DNA from: JAJCYK01 sp965224285
Lineage (GTDB): Bacteria; Bacteroidota; Bacteroidia; Cytophagales; Cyclobacteriaceae
Reading direction: 5' to 3'
Assembly (NCBI GenBank): GCA_965224285.1
Contig: OZ245043.1
Span: 3,968,001 to 4,032,000 of the forward strand
DNA: 64,000 nt
The notes beneath the pieces are model-generated. The model was not told the origin of the DNA, made no database searches, and saw only the letters and a list, made by a program, of their open reading frames with translations. The translations under genes and the position numbers were made by a program. Positions within the stretch are counted from its first letter, which is position 1. Every line of letters starts with the position of its first letter. Below are positions 34,539 through 43,462 of this stretch, piece after piece.

Positions 34539-35855
34539 ATGAAAAAATTACTATTACTAAGTGGTTTACTGATCACCGGTTTTCCAGCTTGGTGCAATGA
34601 TGTTCCCGAATTGGATAGCGGGGCCACTGCCTGGATGCTCACTTCCACTGCTTTAGTATTATTGATGATACCGGGGCTGGCTATGTTTTATGGAGGTTTG
34701 GTGCGCACGAAAAACGTGCTTGGTACCATGATGCACAGCTTTACTGCCATGGGGATCATGAGTGTTCTATGGGTTATTTGTGGCTATGCAATGTGCTTTG
34801 GGCCAAACGTACTGGGAGGTTGGATCGGTTGGAATCCTGAGTATGTGCTGCTCACAGGTATTGACTCTACCATTATGAGCGAGGGAGTACCGGAATATGT
34901 ATTCAGTATGTTTCAGGGTAAATTCGCCATTATCACACCGGCTCTGATTGCCGGTGCATTTGCGGAACGCATTACCTTCAGAGGTTATTGTCTGTTCATT
35001 GCGCTTTGGGGATTACTGGTATATAATCCCCTATGTCATTGGGTATGGGCCAGTGATGGTTTCCTGTATAATTTAGGGGCTAACGGAGCCATCGATTTTG
35101 CCGGGGGCACGGTAGTGCATATATCAGCCGGTGTTAGCGGACTAGTGGCGGCACTTTATCTAGGCGCCCGTCGGGGTTATCCCAGTGACGATATGTCGCC
35201 CAGCAATTTGGTTATGACCATGATCGGAGCGGGATTATTGTGGGTAGGCTGGTTTGGATTTAATGCCGGCAGTAGTATCACCAGTGGTTTAAGTACTGCT
35301 CAGGCATTAACAGTGACTCAGATTGCAGCGGCCGCAGGAGCCTTAAGCTGGATAATCATTGAAGGCGTTCATCAGGGTAAAGCTACTGCTCTGGGATTCG
35401 TCAGCGGCATTCTGGCAGGCCTGGTGGCCATTACTCCTGCTGCGGGGGTGGTACAGCCCGGAGGTGCTTTGATCTTGGGATTCGCAGCTTCTTTAGTTTG
35501 TTATTACGCTATAATCCTTAAAAACAAATTAGGTTACGACGATACCCTGGATGCATTTGGAATACATGGTATTGGCGGTATTGTAGGGGCTATTTTGTTG
35601 GCATTTTTCATCCGGAACAGTTGGATGGAAGAAGCCGCGGCGGCGGCCGGTGGTAGCTGGACTGTAATACAGCAACTGGGTGTACAGTTAATTGCTGTTT
35701 TGGTAGCGGTGTTTTATGCGGCACTAGTAACCCTGGTCTTACTTTGGGCCCTCCACAAGATGGTGGGTTTGCGGCCGTCACCTCAACATGAGATGAGTGG
35801 ACTGGACAATACCTACCACGGCGAAAGAGGATACGGAATGCTCACTCCAAATTAA
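34539..35855 (+). CDS. amt: Ammonium transporter (Amt/MEP/Rh family)
   Basis: 438-residue membrane protein with eleven spans and a signal peptide at residues 1-19 (MKKLLLLSGLLITGFPAWC). Family motifs are ALVLLMIPGLAMFYGGLVR, the CHWVWASDG segment, FAGGTVVHISAGVSGLVAA and DAFGIHGIGGIVGA with the pore histidines. The ammonium-recognition serine/tryptophan region is present. The cytosolic C-tail (SGLDNTYHGERGYG) is the usual PII-contact end. glnK starts 5 bases after the stop. Confidence 0.96.
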   Translation: MKKLLLLSGLLITGFPAWCNDVPELDSGATAWMLTSTALVLLMIPGLAMFYGGLVRTKNVLGTMMHSFTAMGIMSVLWVICGYAMCFGPNVLGGWIGWNPEYVLLTGIDSTIMSEGVPEYVFSMFQGKFAIITPALIAGAFAERITFRGYCLFIALWGLLVYNPLCHWVWASDGFLYNLGANGAIDFAGGTVVHISAGVSGLVAALYLGARRGYPSDDMSPSNLVMTMIGAGLLWVGWFGFNAGSSITSGLSTAQALTVTQIAAAAGALSWIIIEGVHQGKATALGFVSGILAGLVAITPAAGVVQPGGALILGFAASLVCYYAIILKNKLGYDDTLDAFGIHGIGGIVGAILLAFFIRNSWMEEAAAAAGGSWTVIQQLGVQLIAVLVAVFYAALVTLVLLWALHKMVGLRPSPQHEMSGLDNTYHGERGYGMLTPN

Positions 35856-35860
35856 GACTT

Positions 35861-36205
35861 ATGAAATTAATCACAGCAATTATCCGGGAGAGTCAATTGG
35901 ATCAAGTGAGAGAATCACTGATCAAGGCAGAAATTACCCGTATTACTGTAAGCAGAGTTTCAGGCCACGGCCAACAAATGAAAAAGGAGATTTATCGGGG
36001 TAGGACAGTGGTACCTAACCTCACTCCAAAAATTAGATTGGAGATAGCTGTTAACGAGGAGTTTGTAGAACCAACCTGCAAGGCCATCATTTCCGGCGCT
36101 AAAAGTGGTGGTGTTGGAAAAGTCGGCGATGGCAAGATATTTATCACTCAGTTAGAGGAGTGTATTAGGATCAGGACCGAGGAGAGAGGTAAAAAAGCTA
36201 TTTAA
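35861..36205 (+). CDS. glnK: PII nitrogen-regulatory protein (GlnK-like)
   Basis: 114-residue trimeric regulator coupled to amt, which it blocks when nitrogen is sufficient. It has MKLITAIIRESQLDQVRESL, the ATP-site motif GDGKIFI and the C-terminal IRIRTEERGKKAI. The T-loop reads GHGQQMKKEIYRGRTVVPNL: the position of the uridylylated Tyr51 of enterobacterial PII (in EYMV) is Thr/Val here, though the Tyr46-equivalent (Tyr45) remains. Uridylylation at the usual site is therefore impossible, and direct sensing of 2-oxoglutarate/ADP/ATP is expected. It follows amt by 5 bases. Confidence 0.93.
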   Translation: MKLITAIIRESQLDQVRESLIKAEITRITVSRVSGHGQQMKKEIYRGRTVVPNLTPKIRLEIAVNEEFVEPTCKAIISGAKSGGVGKVGDGKIFITQLEECIRIRTEERGKKAI

Positions 36206-36214
36206 CCATAGACC

Positions 36215-36242
36215 CCCCGATGCTAAACAGGTAGCACCGGGG
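36215..36242 (+). terminator. Weak 3' hairpin after glnK
   Basis: CCCCG (36215-36219) and TGCT (36221-36224) pair with AGCA (36233-36236) and CGGGG (36238-36242), with one A/C mismatch and an AAACAGGT loop. There is no T-tract. It sits between the convergent glnK and TPR-lipoprotein genes. Confidence 0.4.
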
Positions 36243-36256
36243 ACTGGCCTTATGAT

Positions 36257-38020
36257 CTAGTTGCTGGGTTTAACACATAAGGGGATCCGGTCCATGTGTG
36301 CCAATGCCAAAGTTTGATTAAACAGATCCAGATCCTGATAGCTGTTGTACGCTATCTCACTGATCTCCGAACCCTCCAGGGATATGTTAGCCCACTTCCA
36401 GGCCTTATCAAATCTGCTTTTGACCTTTTGGGCAGCCAGATTTCTTTGCTGGTTCAATAAGCTTAGATATAATCCATTAAGTGCCCAGCCATTTTCAGGC
36501 AGATTCTTGAGATCTTCCAGGTAAACGGTTTCGGCCTCCGAGAATCTACCAGCCTGCAGCAATACATTACCCAGTTCATGTCTGACGGAAAAGAACCAAT
36601 CCGGTGGCTCCGTGTAAGTGAGTTGGTCTTCGATGGCAATGGCCTGCCTGAGAGCGGATATTGCTTGATCGTAGCGGCCCGATTTAGCATCAATTTCGGC
36701 AGTAAGTACCAGCCTGGTAATATCTACCAAGTCAGTCATGGTGTTTAGATCCCATATCATCATACCGTCCAGCACTCCCTCGGCCTGTATTTTATGGATT
36801 TGATTTAGCTCATGCCGGGCTTTTTCCAGTTGCTTTTGATTAGCATATGCCATACCCCGGGCATAATGCAGTACTGCCTTGGGATAAGCTTCATCCTCCA
36901 GAGGCATTTCCAGGATGCGGTCCCATTCCGCAAATTTCACCAACACGTAGTAGGGTATGGAGAAGTAATGCTGCAAGGTGGTCCAATCCGGCTCTTTCAT
37001 CATTTCTTTATCCACCTTACCCGACAATTGAAATGCGGCATTGATGGAGATATCACCACGTCCTTCTAGTGCTGCAGTGGCTGCCAGGAAATGGATGTTG
37101 TGAGGATAGTAAAGCAGAGGATAAATTCCCTGGGCATTACAGGAACTGATATACAGGCTGTCTGCAACCATGGCTTTTTGATTGGCCACCGAACCTTCGT
37201 GATATCGCCCGGTTCGGATATATATATGGGAAGGCATATGGACCAAATGGCCTGCTCCCGGTACCAGGCTGCGCAGCCGGTCGGCAGAGGGTAACCCCCT
37301 TTCCGGACTGGTAGAGGCTTCAACAGCATGTATATACAGATGATTGGCACCTGGGTTCTTTGGCCATCTATTCAATATATCCCCCAGTAGATCCACAATT
37401 TCCGGGGTCCATTCCTTAGGGCTTCCGTCCTGTTCATAAAGATCCCAGGGGTGAAGATCCATCAGGGATTCTGCAAAGAGTACTGCCACATCCTGGTGAT
37501 CCGAATACTTTCGATACACCTCTCTCATGGCATCGGCATAATCCTGGTCCAGAGGGGCACGGTCAACAGTAGTGCTGTCGGGGTAGCGGAAGGCCAGTGC
37601 CTCTATCAGGGCTTTCTCCCAGTCAGTAGCCTTCGGGGCAAGTCTCAGGGCTTCCTGTGTAGCGGTATAGATCTCGCCCAGGTTGGTGGGATCCATCGGT
37701 GCATTGATATTTGGACCCATTACCAATGCCAGGCCCCAATGACACATTGCGCACTCAGGGTCTTGCGTGGCAGCTTCTCTGAATGATCGGGCTGCTTCCC
37801 GGTGGTTAAAAGCATAAGCTAAGGTTATGCCTTGATTGAACAGCTTTTGAGCCAAAGGAGATTCAGTAGAAATGTCTACCTGATGATCCCCCAGATTGTC
37901 CAAGACTGGTGCGGATAACTTAGCAGTACTTCGATGTTGGCAACTCCACAGTGCGGTGAGCGCTATGGATATCCCTAATAAAAGTACCAATAATCTGAAT
38001 TTACGGTTTCTTGATTTCAT
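36257..38020 (-). CDS. TPR-repeat lipoprotein of unknown function
   Basis: About 587-residue envelope protein. I start it at the ATG ending at 38020 (MKSRNRKFRLLVLLLGISIA...), which gives a lipoprotein signal ending TALWSC; a longer GTG start at 38089 adds 23 residues. Tetratricopeptide-like helical pairs run through the chain, e.g. FNQGITLAYAFNHREAARSF and CHWGLALVMGPN near the start and RYDQAISALRQAIAIEDQL and GRFSEAETVYLEDLKNLPE near the end. CAMCHWG has two cysteines but no heme partner domain. Such proteins usually scaffold other proteins. No neighbour suggests a partner. Confidence 0.8.
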   Translation of the reverse strand: MKSRNRKFRLLVLLLGISIALTALWSCQHRSTAKLSAPVLDNLGDHQVDISTESPLAQKLFNQGITLAYAFNHREAARSFREAATQDPECAMCHWGLALVMGPNINAPMDPTNLGEIYTATQEALRLAPKATDWEKALIEALAFRYPDSTTVDRAPLDQDYADAMREVYRKYSDHQDVAVLFAESLMDLHPWDLYEQDGSPKEWTPEIVDLLGDILNRWPKNPGANHLYIHAVEASTSPERGLPSADRLRSLVPGAGHLVHMPSHIYIRTGRYHEGSVANQKAMVADSLYISSCNAQGIYPLLYYPHNIHFLAATAALEGRGDISINAAFQLSGKVDKEMMKEPDWTTLQHYFSIPYYVLVKFAEWDRILEMPLEDEAYPKAVLHYARGMAYANQKQLEKARHELNQIHKIQAEGVLDGMMIWDLNTMTDLVDITRLVLTAEIDAKSGRYDQAISALRQAIAIEDQLTYTEPPDWFFSVRHELGNVLLQAGRFSEAETVYLEDLKNLPENGWALNGLYLSLLNQQRNLAAQKVKSRFDKAWKWANISLEGSEISEIAYNSYQDLDLFNQTLALAHMDRIPLCVKPSN

Positions 38021-38089
38021 GTGCTTATTTTTTGCTTCCATTACGTTTTCGTCTGAGGTTACAAAACTAGGGACCGGGGTGGCCCTCAC

Positions 38090-38368
38090 CCTAATAAATC
38101 AGGTATACAATTGGTAAACAGTACTGGCCTAGGGGGTGTACATTAGGTCTACAAGACTATATAAGATGGAAAAATCCTATTGAAAATTCAGATTTTAATA
38201 TTGCAATAGTCGGATTCTGCTAAATCACTGAAATGCCGCTTTTTCAGCCCTTTGATCACGTTTTGGATCATATTTTCATCTTATTGAGGCTTGGATCAGC
38301 ACATAATTTCTAAAAATCATTAAAAAAATAATAAATATTGTTATATTTAAGGTTGAACCCAGTTAAAT
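38090..38368. other. AT-rich spacer without a gene
   Basis: This 279-base gap between the TPR lipoprotein gene (minus) and the small lipoprotein gene (plus) is AT-rich and has no ORF or strong repeat that I can see. It should carry both promoters. It holds a poor -7 candidate only. Confidence 0.5.
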
Positions 38369-38554
38369 ATGAGCCGACTGTTTTTCATAGTAGCCATTAT
38401 TTTCGTATTCAGTTCCTGTACGCAATACCGCTCAGCCTGTCAAACCAAGGCAGGAAAGAAAAAACTGGAATACTATAATTCCATTCAGTATCAAAAGGCG
38501 GTGAAGTACCAAAAAAAGAAACATAAGAAGAGGCGGGTAGCCTGGTCTTATTGA
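38369..38554 (+). CDS. Small basic lipoprotein, unknown function
   Basis: 61-residue protein: MSRLFFIVAIIFVFSSC is a lipoprotein signal (Cys17), followed by a 44-residue tail very rich in lysine and tyrosine (KKKLEYYNSIQYQKAVKYQK, KKHKKRR). No family recognised. Such small basic lipoproteins are common in Bacteroidota. A TATATTTA (38342-38349) lies 19 bases before the ATG, one mismatch from TAnnTTTG, without a good -33. The 3' end overlaps the convergent DUF2911 gene by 7 bases. Confidence 0.6.
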   Translation: MSRLFFIVAIIFVFSSCTQYRSACQTKAGKKKLEYYNSIQYQKAVKYQKKKHKKRRVAWSY

Positions 38555-39105
38555 ATTACCTTCACCGGCACCTCCACCTGGTGCTGATCCCATCCCATTT
38601 TAATTGTTGCTCCTGCGGGGTCAGACTCAATGGTAATGGTGAATTGTTCGCGGGCATCGGATTGTAAATTTACCGGCACCTTTATTCTACCTACGTCTTT
38701 ATCGAAGTCAGGGGGCCTGGCGCCCCAGCGATCAGCTTCGGAGTTTATGCCGATCACCCAATGATCCTGGTTGGGAAAAGCGTATAGGGCATAACTACCA
38801 GCCTCTAGTTTTTGATTGCCAAAAGTTACCGGCGTACCCACTGTCAGTTTTGTCGCCTCATTAGCTCCCAGGCGCCAGTACTTTCCATATGGCTGCAAAG
38901 CTTCTTCAGATGCCTCCCCGAAGATAAGTCGACCTTTTTTATATGGGCGGCAATACTCAATGCGAATATCCAGTCCATTGCCATGGTATTCCGCTACATC
39001 AGCAGGGCTATGGGAACGGGTGGTCATCATGATATAAAGAATGTACCCTCCCACAATCAGGATCAGGATACCCAGTACGATCAGAACTATTCTTCTAGTG
39101 CTCAT
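38548..39105 (-). CDS. DUF2911 domain protein, membrane-anchored
   Basis: 185-residue protein with one N-terminal membrane helix (RIVLIVLGILILIVGGYILYI, described here as residues 5-25) and no lipobox. The rest is the beta-rich DUF2911 domain found in Bacteroidota envelope proteins: IEYCRPYKKGRLIFG, YGKYWRLGANEAT, LEAGSYALYAFPNQDHW, WGARPPDFDKDVGRI. Function unknown. It overlaps the end of the 61-residue lipoprotein gene, which runs in the opposite direction. Confidence 0.82.
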   Translation of the reverse strand: MSTRRIVLIVLGILILIVGGYILYIMMTTRSHSPADVAEYHGNGLDIRIEYCRPYKKGRLIFGEASEEALQPYGKYWRLGANEATKLTVGTPVTFGNQKLEAGSYALYAFPNQDHWVIGINSEADRWGARPPDFDKDVGRIKVPVNLQSDAREQFTITIESDPAGATIKMGWDQHQVEVPVKVIQ

Positions 39106-39360
39106 ATCCCTGGTAGTTTGGTGATTTGAATATCCGGGACCTAATGTAGAAGATTACGGGCTTTCCGCATAATACCACCTGAATAAATTATTGATTCCTT
39201 TCCATAATTATGAATATTCCAAGAGTTACTTGAAGTTTCTCCAGCACCTATGGAATGATAAAACCTATAAAAGTTACATGTGTAGATTGCCGGCAGCATT
39301 AGGTATCGTTTGCCGGCTACTTCCCGCAGAGATAAGGTATTAATAATAAAATACACCCTG
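39106..39360. other. Gene-free spacer
   Basis: This 255-base gap sits between the divergent DUF2911 and tandem-repeat lipoprotein genes. No convincing ORF, repeat or promoter consensus is visible in it. Confidence 0.5.
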
Positions 39361-40182
39361 ATGAAACTTTTAATAACTCACCTGATCTTATGGAGCCTGG
39401 CGTTACCGATATTCTTCAGTTGCGATGAGGAGTTGTCGAATGTTTCGGGCAAGAATAAATTTTACCTGCTAAACTCCCTAACTGAGCACCAAATTGATGG
39501 GCAAATTATCGTGAGGGAAAGAAATGACGGGACTACCCAATTGGAATTAACACTCTACGGCACCCGCCCTGACGGAGTATATCCTGCCTATATTCATTTT
39601 AATACTATAGTTGAAGGTGGGGGTATTGCCATTACCCTTACTCCAGTGGATGGAAACTCCGGAGTAAGTGTTACAGAGATTACTAAACTCGACACCGGGT
39701 CACCAATTTCTTACCAGGAGATACTGGAATTTGACGGACACCTTAATGTTCAATTGGACGATAACCAAGGTACTTTAGTGGCTCAGGCGGATGTAGGGGA
39801 GAACAGTTTAACCGGGAGGTTTCAGCAGTTTCAATTAACTCCTGTAGATGCTCAAGGAACCACTGGATTGCTGACTATAAATGAACGGGAGAGCGGCTTT
39901 TCACTGGTGGAAGTAACATTGGATAATGCCATTGCCGGCCGGCAGCACCCAACCTTTTTAATCTTTGGCAGCAGTCAACAGCCGGGAAACCTGGCGGCTA
40001 CCCTCAATCCGGTAGATGGGGATAATGGCAGGGGTACCACTCATTTGGAGAAACTAAATGGTAATTTATTAGCGCCTTATGAAGCCCTGGTTGATTTTCA
40101 AGGGTTTCTAAGAGTTCATTTAGGCCCCGACCAGGACCTGGAGACTATTATGGCAGAGGGAAATATGGGATTTACCGAGTAG
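39361..40182 (+). CDS. Lipoprotein with two tandem CHRD-like beta repeats
   Basis: 273-residue lipoprotein starting at ATG 39361 (MKLLITHLILWSLALPIFFSC, Cys21). After a short linker the mature chain has two homologous repeats of about 110 residues. Each has a strand rich in LTL/VTL, a P(A/T)xIHF or PTFLIFG stretch, a TPVDGNSG / NPVDGDNG motif and a final DxxGxLxVxL strand (GHLNVQLDD, GFLRVHLGP). The fold resembles CHRD or SOD-like beta proteins, but no metal ligands are evident. Function unknown; surface display is likely. Confidence 0.68.
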   Translation: MKLLITHLILWSLALPIFFSCDEELSNVSGKNKFYLLNSLTEHQIDGQIIVRERNDGTTQLELTLYGTRPDGVYPAYIHFNTIVEGGGIAITLTPVDGNSGVSVTEITKLDTGSPISYQEILEFDGHLNVQLDDNQGTLVAQADVGENSLTGRFQQFQLTPVDAQGTTGLLTINERESGFSLVEVTLDNAIAGRQHPTFLIFGSSQQPGNLAATLNPVDGDNGRGTTHLEKLNGNLLAPYEALVDFQGFLRVHLGPDQDLETIMAEGNMGFTE

Positions 40183-40226
40183 CCAATCCCTAACAAATTA
40201 TTAATGTAATAATGCAAATCGCTTAA

Positions 40227-40258
40227 TTTGCCAACTTGCAGGAAATGCCCTAGTTTTA
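40227..40258 (+). promoter_or_regulatory. Promoter of the glpQ-like/threonine aldolase/rarA operon
   Basis: TTTG (40227-40230), 20-base spacer, TAGTTTTA (40251-40258). It is one base off TTTG-N20-TAnnTTTG. It ends 6 bases before the ATG at 40265, which implies a leader of only a few bases or a leaderless mRNA. Confidence 0.42.
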
Positions 40259-40264
40259 ATCCTT

Positions 40265-41176
40265 ATGCTGAAGCATTGGATCAAATTTTACTGCGGCATT
40301 GCGTTGGCCTTGGTGCTGTTATCCTGTAGTGCCCCTCCCTCGCCTGGTAAGCCTGCCTCTCTATCGGAACTGTTATCCTGGTCGGCCGGCCGGCCTCCCA
40401 TTATTAGCGCTCATAGGGGTGGAAGTTACTCTGGCTACCCCGAAAACTGTCTGGAAACCTTTGATTATGTCCTTCATCAATATCCGGTGATGGTCGAATG
40501 CGATGTAGCACGTACTGCTGACGGCAAATTAATACTGATGCATGACGAAACTTTGGATCGAACCACTAATGGAGCAGGTAAGGTGGAAGATCATCAATGG
40601 GATGAATTGGAAAACTTATATTTAAAGGACCACCGAGGTAAGTTGACAAATTATCAAATTCCTACCCTCCGGGAGGCGCTTAGTTGGGCTAGGGATGGCA
40701 CGGTGCTGATGGTGGATATCAAACGATCGGTATCATTTAAACAGGTAGTAAACCTCATCGAGCAGGAAAGTGCAGAAGACCGGGTAATTTTGATCACATA
40801 TACCTTGGATGCAGCCAAAAGATTACATGACATGAATCCAGATTTAATGTTGTCACTGCAAATCCGCAATCAGCAGGAATTAGAAAGGTTTTTACAATCA
40901 GACATAGCTGTAGATAGAATGATAGCCTTTGTTGGGACCTCGGAACCTCCGTTGGAGCTTTATGATAAATTGCACCAATACGGAATTTCCTGTATCCTGG
41001 GGACTCTGGGTAACCTGGACCGACGGGCAACCGCCCGCGGGGATAGGATCTATGGTGAATTTGTGGAGAGGGGAGCTGATGTGTTGGCCACTGACCGACC
41101 TCTGGAAGCAGGTGCGGAATTAAGTAAAACCTGGCAGTTATCGGTGCCTCATTCTGTAGAACTTATAGAGAATTAA
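40265..41176 (+). CDS. Glycerophosphodiester phosphodiesterase, lipoprotein
   Basis: 303-residue envelope lipoprotein (signal ending VLLSC, Cys21). The GDPD domain hydrolyses glycerophosphodiesters to sn-glycerol-3-phosphate and an alcohol. Motifs: ISAHRGGSYSGYPENCLETF, VECDVARTADGKLILMHDE with the general-acid histidine and metal-binding acidic residues, and the DRTTNGAGKV turn. It leads an operon: the stop overlaps the threonine aldolase start (TAATG). A second GDPD gene lies at 57.2-58.1 kb. Confidence 0.93.
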   Translation: MLKHWIKFYCGIALALVLLSCSAPPSPGKPASLSELLSWSAGRPPIISAHRGGSYSGYPENCLETFDYVLHQYPVMVECDVARTADGKLILMHDETLDRTTNGAGKVEDHQWDELENLYLKDHRGKLTNYQIPTLREALSWARDGTVLMVDIKRSVSFKQVVNLIEQESAEDRVILITYTLDAAKRLHDMNPDLMLSLQIRNQQELERFLQSDIAVDRMIAFVGTSEPPLELYDKLHQYGISCILGTLGNLDRRATARGDRIYGEFVERGADVLATDRPLEAGAELSKTWQLSVPHSVELIEN

Positions 41177-42198
41177 TGGAAAAAGTAGATCTACGAAGCG
41201 ACACCTTTACTCTTCCCACCAGGGAAATGAAGCATTATATGTTTGATGCTCCTGTAGGTGACGATGTCTTTGGAGAGGATCCTTCAGTCAATAGATTGGA
41301 GGAGAAAGTGGCGAACATGTTCGGTAAGGAGGCAGCGTTATTTTGCCCCTCGGGAACCATGACCAATCAGATTGCCGTAAGGATCAATACCCAACCCCAA
41401 GACCAGGTTATTTGTGACCAACGATCACATTTATTCAACTATGAATCGGGGGGTATGGCCTCTAATTCAGGGGTTTCTGCAAGATTGATCAATGGTGATA
41501 GGGGTAGAATATCATCCAGCCAGGTGCGGTCATCACTAAACCCCGATGACCCTCATTTTCCGCTAAGCAAGTTAGTGGTGATCGAAAATACCGTGAATAA
41601 AGGAGGCGGTAGTTACTACCAACTGGCGGGGATCGCCTCCATCCATAAGGTGGCCCGGGAGCACCGGCTAAGGATGCATTTAGATGGCGCCAGGCTGTTT
41701 AATGCCTTGGTGGAGACCGGTGAGACTACCGTGGACTGGGGGCATTATTTTGACACTATTTCTATTTGTTTGTCTAAAGGATTGGGAGCTCCTGTGGGTT
41801 CGGTACTCGCGGGGGACGCTTTGGATATCAAGCAGGCTCGCAGGGTAAGAAAAGTGTTTGGTGGCGGTATGAGACAGGCTGGTTTTTTGGCCGCAGCCGG
41901 GATTTTTGCCCTGGACCATCACATCGATCGGCTGAAAACAGATAATCTACATGCCAGCAGGCTGGGCGAAATCCTTTCGGCCAGACCCTTCGTCAGCAAT
42001 GTGCATGCGGTAGATACCAACATTGTAATATTTGAAATGGATCAGATCCCGGTTCAGACCATTCTGGACCAATTGGCAGAGAATAATATACTGGCCCTGC
42101 CTTTCGGAGGACAAGAGGTCAGAATGGTAACTCATCTGGGGGTGACAGAGAACATGGTAGATTATTTCGAAACGGTAATTAAGGGACTAAAGCTATAG
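41176..42198 (+). CDS. ltaE: Low-specificity L-threonine aldolase
   Basis: PLP enzyme that cleaves threonine or allo-threonine to glycine and acetaldehyde in the cytosol. It has 340 residues. The family motifs are DLRSDTFTLPTREM at the N-terminus, DDVFGEDPSVNRLEEKVA, the LDGARLFNALVETG segment with the PLP-aspartate, and SICLSKGLGAPVGSVLAG with the PLP lysine. It is coupled to the upstream GDPD gene by an overlapping TAATG. rarA begins 4 bases downstream with a TTG. Confidence 0.94.
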   Translation: MEKVDLRSDTFTLPTREMKHYMFDAPVGDDVFGEDPSVNRLEEKVANMFGKEAALFCPSGTMTNQIAVRINTQPQDQVICDQRSHLFNYESGGMASNSGVSARLINGDRGRISSSQVRSSLNPDDPHFPLSKLVVIENTVNKGGGSYYQLAGIASIHKVAREHRLRMHLDGARLFNALVETGETTVDWGHYFDTISICLSKGLGAPVGSVLAGDALDIKQARRVRKVFGGGMRQAGFLAAAGIFALDHHIDRLKTDNLHASRLGEILSARPFVSNVHAVDTNIVIFEMDQIPVQTILDQLAENNILALPFGGQEVRMVTHLGVTENMVDYFETVIKGLKL

Positions 42199-42202
42199 CG
42201 CG

Positions 42203-43462
42203 TTGAAGGATAGAACTCCTCTGGCTGAAAGAATGCGCCCGCATCGGGTGGACCAATTGTTGGGTCAGGAGCATTTATTGGGAAAAGGTGCAGCACTCAG
42301 ATCTGCTATTGAGGGCAATAATCTACCCTCAATGATTCTATGGGGCCCTCCAGGAGTAGGAAAAACTACAATCGCCAACATAATTGCCAATCAAAGCAAA
42401 AGGCCATTCTCTAGTTTGAGCGCCATTAGCGCTGGCGTGAAGGACTTAAGAGAAATTATTTCCAGATCCAGAACCAACAGCGGAGCCATTCTTTTCATCG
42501 ACGAGATCCACAGGTTCAACAAATCCCAGCAAGATGCATTGTTGGGTGCTGTGGAAAAGGGCACGATCACTTTAATCGGGGCTACCACGGAAAATCCTTC
42601 GTTCGAAGTAAACAGTGCGCTGCTTTCCAGATGTCAGATATACATTCTAAATCCGCTGGATGAAAAAGATTTAGTGAATTTAATAAATAAGGCCCTGTCA
42701 GAGGACCTTCGACTTAAAGAACTCTCTGTTTCCATTAAGGAACATCATGCGCTATTGAGTTTAAGTGATGGTGATGCCCGCAGGTTGCTAAACTTATTGG
42801 AATTAGTGGCGGAGACATTTCCCGGAGCCGCCGTCGATGATCAAATGGTGCTGGAGGTGGCTCAAAGAAAAATCGCCCTGTATGATAAAAAAGGAGACAA
42901 GCATTACGACATTATATCTGCATTTATTAAATCTGTGAGAGGCAGCGACCCCAATGCAGCTGTGTATTGGCTGGCACGCATGATTGAGGGCGGGGAGGAC
43001 GTGAAATTCATTGCCCGAAGGTTGGTGATCCTGGCTTCCGAGGATATCGGTAATGCTAATCCTACTGCTTTGGTGCTGGCTACCAACTGTTTTCAGGCAG
43101 TTAACCTAATAGGCTATCCGGAGGCTGAAATCATTTTATCACAATGTACCGTTTATCTCGCCTGCTCACCAAAAAGCAATGCCAGCTATAAAGCCATAAA
43201 GGACGCTAAAAAACTTATTGCTCAAACCGGGGACCTTTCGGTGCCCATGAGTATACGAAATGCTCCTACCAGATTGATGAAGCAACAGGGCTACGGCAAG
43301 GATTATCAATATGCTCATGATTACGAAGGTAATTTTATTGCTCATGAATTTCTTCCCCCAGAGATCAAAGCCACAGCCCTTTATAATCCTGGTGAGAACC
43401 CCCGGGAGAAAGAACTGAGGTTGAGATTAAAAAAATGGTGGAAGGGAAAATACAACTACTGA
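42203..43462 (+). CDS. rarA: Replication-associated recombination ATPase RarA (MgsA)
   Basis: AAA+ clamp-loader-like ATPase that acts at stalled replication forks. The protein is 419 residues from a TTG start at 42203 (MKDRTPLAERMRPHRVDQLL). Walker A is LWGPPGVGKTT, Walker B LFIDEIHRFNKSQQDALL, sensor ATTENPSFEVNSALLSR, and the C-terminal tetramerisation/MgsA domain includes HYDIISAFIKSVRGSDPNA. It is the third gene of the GDPD-aldolase operon and its end overlaps the convergent 179-residue gene by 7 bases. Confidence 0.96.
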   Translation: MKDRTPLAERMRPHRVDQLLGQEHLLGKGAALRSAIEGNNLPSMILWGPPGVGKTTIANIIANQSKRPFSSLSAISAGVKDLREIISRSRTNSGAILFIDEIHRFNKSQQDALLGAVEKGTITLIGATTENPSFEVNSALLSRCQIYILNPLDEKDLVNLINKALSEDLRLKELSVSIKEHHALLSLSDGDARRLLNLLELVAETFPGAAVDDQMVLEVAQRKIALYDKKGDKHYDIISAFIKSVRGSDPNAAVYWLARMIEGGEDVKFIARRLVILASEDIGNANPTALVLATNCFQAVNLIGYPEAEIILSQCTVYLACSPKSNASYKAIKDAKKLIAQTGDLSVPMSIRNAPTRLMKQQGYGKDYQYAHDYEGNFIAHEFLPPEIKATALYNPGENPREKELRLRLKKWWKGKYNY

